Positions 61,624-64,000 of a stretch of 64,000 nucleotides of DNA are shown piece after piece. The position numbers and the translations under genes were made by a program. This DNA comes from Pegea sp. RAD2-039. Its lineage: Eukaryota > Chordata > Thaliacea > Salpida > Salpidae. The stretch covers positions 4,278,001 through 4,342,000 of the forward strand of contig JAQGEQ010000071.1 in the NCBI GenBank assembly GCA_034620365.1, read 5' to 3'. The notes below the pieces were generated by a model. It worked only from the letters and a program-made list of their open reading frames with translations. It was not told where the DNA came from and did no database searches. Each line of letters opens with the position of its first letter. Positions within the stretch are counted from its first letter, which is position 1.

Positions 61624-64000
61624 CTTGATAAGATCGTTTTTTTTATTCAGCAGCTTCAAATAGTATAAAACATGTTTTGATAAAAGTTTTAAAAATGAAA
61701 AATTTCTGTGAATATCAACTTATTACTTATTTTATTAAATAATTCTACTTTTGCAATTTATAAAAAATTCACTGATTTCTGATAAATGATCTTCAAAAAG
61801 ACTTAAATACTTAAAAGAACTATATATTCTCCATATGGTTCGACTAAAACTTATTAGCATATAGATCTCTAATCGATATGAAGACTGGAGACTTAGTTTT
61901 TCTGATTATGATGATTGATCTTATTTTTACTCTTTTTGTTAATTCACTTTTTACTACTTTTATCTGTAAATATTTATTCTTTTTGTATAATCGAACTGAA
62001 ACTGAAGACAAATTATAAACATTTTCTAACAAACTTCTACTTGTTAGTATTATTTATCTACAAAATCAAATTTGTCCAAAATATTTATAACAAATCTTTA
62101 AAATAAGCTTTATTTTGTAAACATTTTAAAACTTTATTTTCTAATTCTTTTAATTTCTAAAATAAAAATAGAAACTTTATGGATAGAAAACAAAAACTTT
62201 CAATTTTGACACCAACAAACAAACAAACAAACAAAAAGATGGTTAGAAAATAGCTTTGAAATCTTCAGAAGAAGTATCTTTTATCTTTAAATATTGTAAT
62301 TAATCGATAACTTAAAGTAAGCTGAAAAAAGTTTTATATTTCAAAAAAGAACGCTTTAAATTTATTCATAACATCAACTAAAGCTAAAAGTAGTACTCTA
62401 AAACTGACAGACTAGCAGATTTGGATAGACTGATATCAAGTAACTTCTATATACCATCTCTTCTACCTTTTATCAGTTTAAATGTAGTTTGCTGTTAGTG
62501 AGTTGAAACGGTGTGTTCATTGACGCGTGACGAGTATAATTCGAGAGAGGTTATAGCAAATAAAGTTTCTTTCAAAGTGGCGCTGTTGGAAACTTTTTCT
62601 AACTAGAGGTCGTTTAAAATTGTTCACTGAAATCTTTACTGAATATTTCAGTAATATTAATTTAACTAAATTCTAATTCTTCTGTATTTGGCTTCAAAGA
62701 GTTTTTCACGTCAAATTTCATGTTAAATTTTAAAAAGTAAAATTTACTAACTAAAACTTGTCACATTTCTATAAAATTGATACTAATGACATTCAAATAT
62801 CAGAAAATTTATTCTTTTTTCAAAACTGTTTACCAAGTCACATAAAGTACACTTTAAATTAATTATTTTCTAATTTAATTTTCTGCAAATATGGTTAGAA
62901 CAAATATTCATCAACTTCAACCCATAATCATGTAGAAAATGATTAAAAAACAACTTAAAAAATAATTAGATTTCTACGTTTCAATTATATTATCTACATA
63001 ATCATTTTAGTTTCTTAAAAGATTAAATAGAATAAAAAAGTGAAATGAAATTTAAAAAGTTTTAAAGTTAGATTTTCTGCAGACAATTTATTATTTGAAA
63101 AATAATTTAGTGAAGATACGAAAAATTTAGTTTTTAATCATTTTTATATATTAAAAAATCAAAAGTAACTTGAAAAAAATGTAAAAATAATTTATCTTTT
63201 TCTAAATATAAAAACCAAATGTAAAAAAACTAAACAAATAATTCAAAAATTGTTTTTTTTTTCTAATAGACTTTAGTAACTTTAAAAGCAAACTTTACGA
63301 AACAAACAAAACAATATTTTGAAAACCATAGTAGAAGCATAAATAAATACTCTTAATTTCAAAATAATATCAAATTAAGAAATTTTCATTTAGAATCACT
63401 ATTTACATTTTCATGATCTTCAAATTACTCAAAATCTTTAAACAAATCTGAAAAGGTTTTATCAAATATATCAATTTGAGATTAGCATTAAACAATAAAG
63501 TAGTTTATAGATATTGAAGTAATTACACAAACTCAAAAACAATTAGATCATAAATCAAATAAACAAAAGCAGAACTTATATCTCAAATAAGCTGAAATCT
63601 ATGTAAGGGATTCATTAAAAGTAATCTTCTTTGTTTGGTAATTAAACACAAACTTCAATCCATGTTGCTTGAAATAACTGATAAAGTAAAAACTGTTAAA
63701 TGTATAATAGTCCTTGATTAAGCTCTAATTGAAGTATATTTAGAGTTAACTGATAATTAATAAATAATTATGATTATAAAAACTAGGAAAAGTATGCAGA
63801 ATTAATCAATTGTATCAATTTGATTTATTAATGAACAAATTTACTTTCAATTTATCAAAACAAAGCATAAACTCAACTTTAATTAGTCTTTCTTTGCAAG
63901 CACAACTAAAAAATACTTGATATAGGTTCAAATTAATTCATGTTTTAGTATTTTTATGATTAAACATTATTTAATGTCAACAAAACAGTACGAGCAAGAT
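61624..64000. other. Upstream region of the semaphorin gene
   Basis: About 2.4 kb of AT-rich DNA upstream of the minus-strand start codon. A small CAAA microsatellite lies near 62213-62235. The segment 62500-62620 (ACGCGTGACGAG, GGCGCTGTTGG) is GC-richer and could hold the promoter, but no defined core element is visible. No gene seen. Confidence 0.5.

Overview
This window is metazoan nuclear DNA: AT-rich, with intron-dense genes whose introns are mostly 40-60 nt (GT...AG), separated by AT-rich deserts of several kilobases. A ciliary BBSome subunit, a transmembrane semaphorin, a leukotriene A4 hydrolase-type aminopeptidase and decayed non-LTR retrotransposons point to a ciliated animal. I could not place the phylum from sequence alone. 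I rebuilt exon structures by hand from splice sites, reading-frame phase and family conservation; unless stated otherwise, every joined frame stays open.

Layout. 1-1664 (minus): BBS7, 3' end cut by the window edge. 3140-8117 (plus): a 15-exon, 1063-residue NAP1/SET-family histone chaperone with a very long tail and a C-terminal CaaX box; one intron holds a LINE tail. 9284-18073 (plus): cytoplasmic isoleucyl-tRNA synthetase in 28 exons, with a 1.5-kb minisatellite in one intron, a small minisatellite in another, and a complete GNAT-type acetyltransferase gene (14039-15078, minus) nested inside a third. 20398-21536: 5'-truncated LINE. 27039-30114 (minus): mitochondrial glutamate dehydrogenase, 16 exons. 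33967-37749 (plus): LTA4H, 16 exons, with a hAT-like MITE in an intron. 38413-41995: more LINE copies, a GC-richer repeat patch and an intronless coiled-coil gene (39993-40775, minus). 42899-44413 (plus): ribosomal protein L10a, with an H/ACA snoRNA candidate in its last intron. 46217-46560 (minus): relic of a second reverse transcriptase. 54087-61623 (minus): class 1/6-type transmembrane semaphorin, 16 exons. The rest is AT-rich sequence in which I see no genes.

The genes look like unrelated housekeeping or metazoan genes that happen to be neighbours, not a pathway cluster. The most unusual points are: extreme enrichment of the palindromes TGACGTCA and TCACGTGA, mostly in exons and short introns; the nested acetyltransferase; the tailed, potentially prenylated NAP protein; and the snoRNA, whose pocket complements a conserved large-subunit rRNA segment. 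I found no CRISPR array, viral gene or operon-like system.
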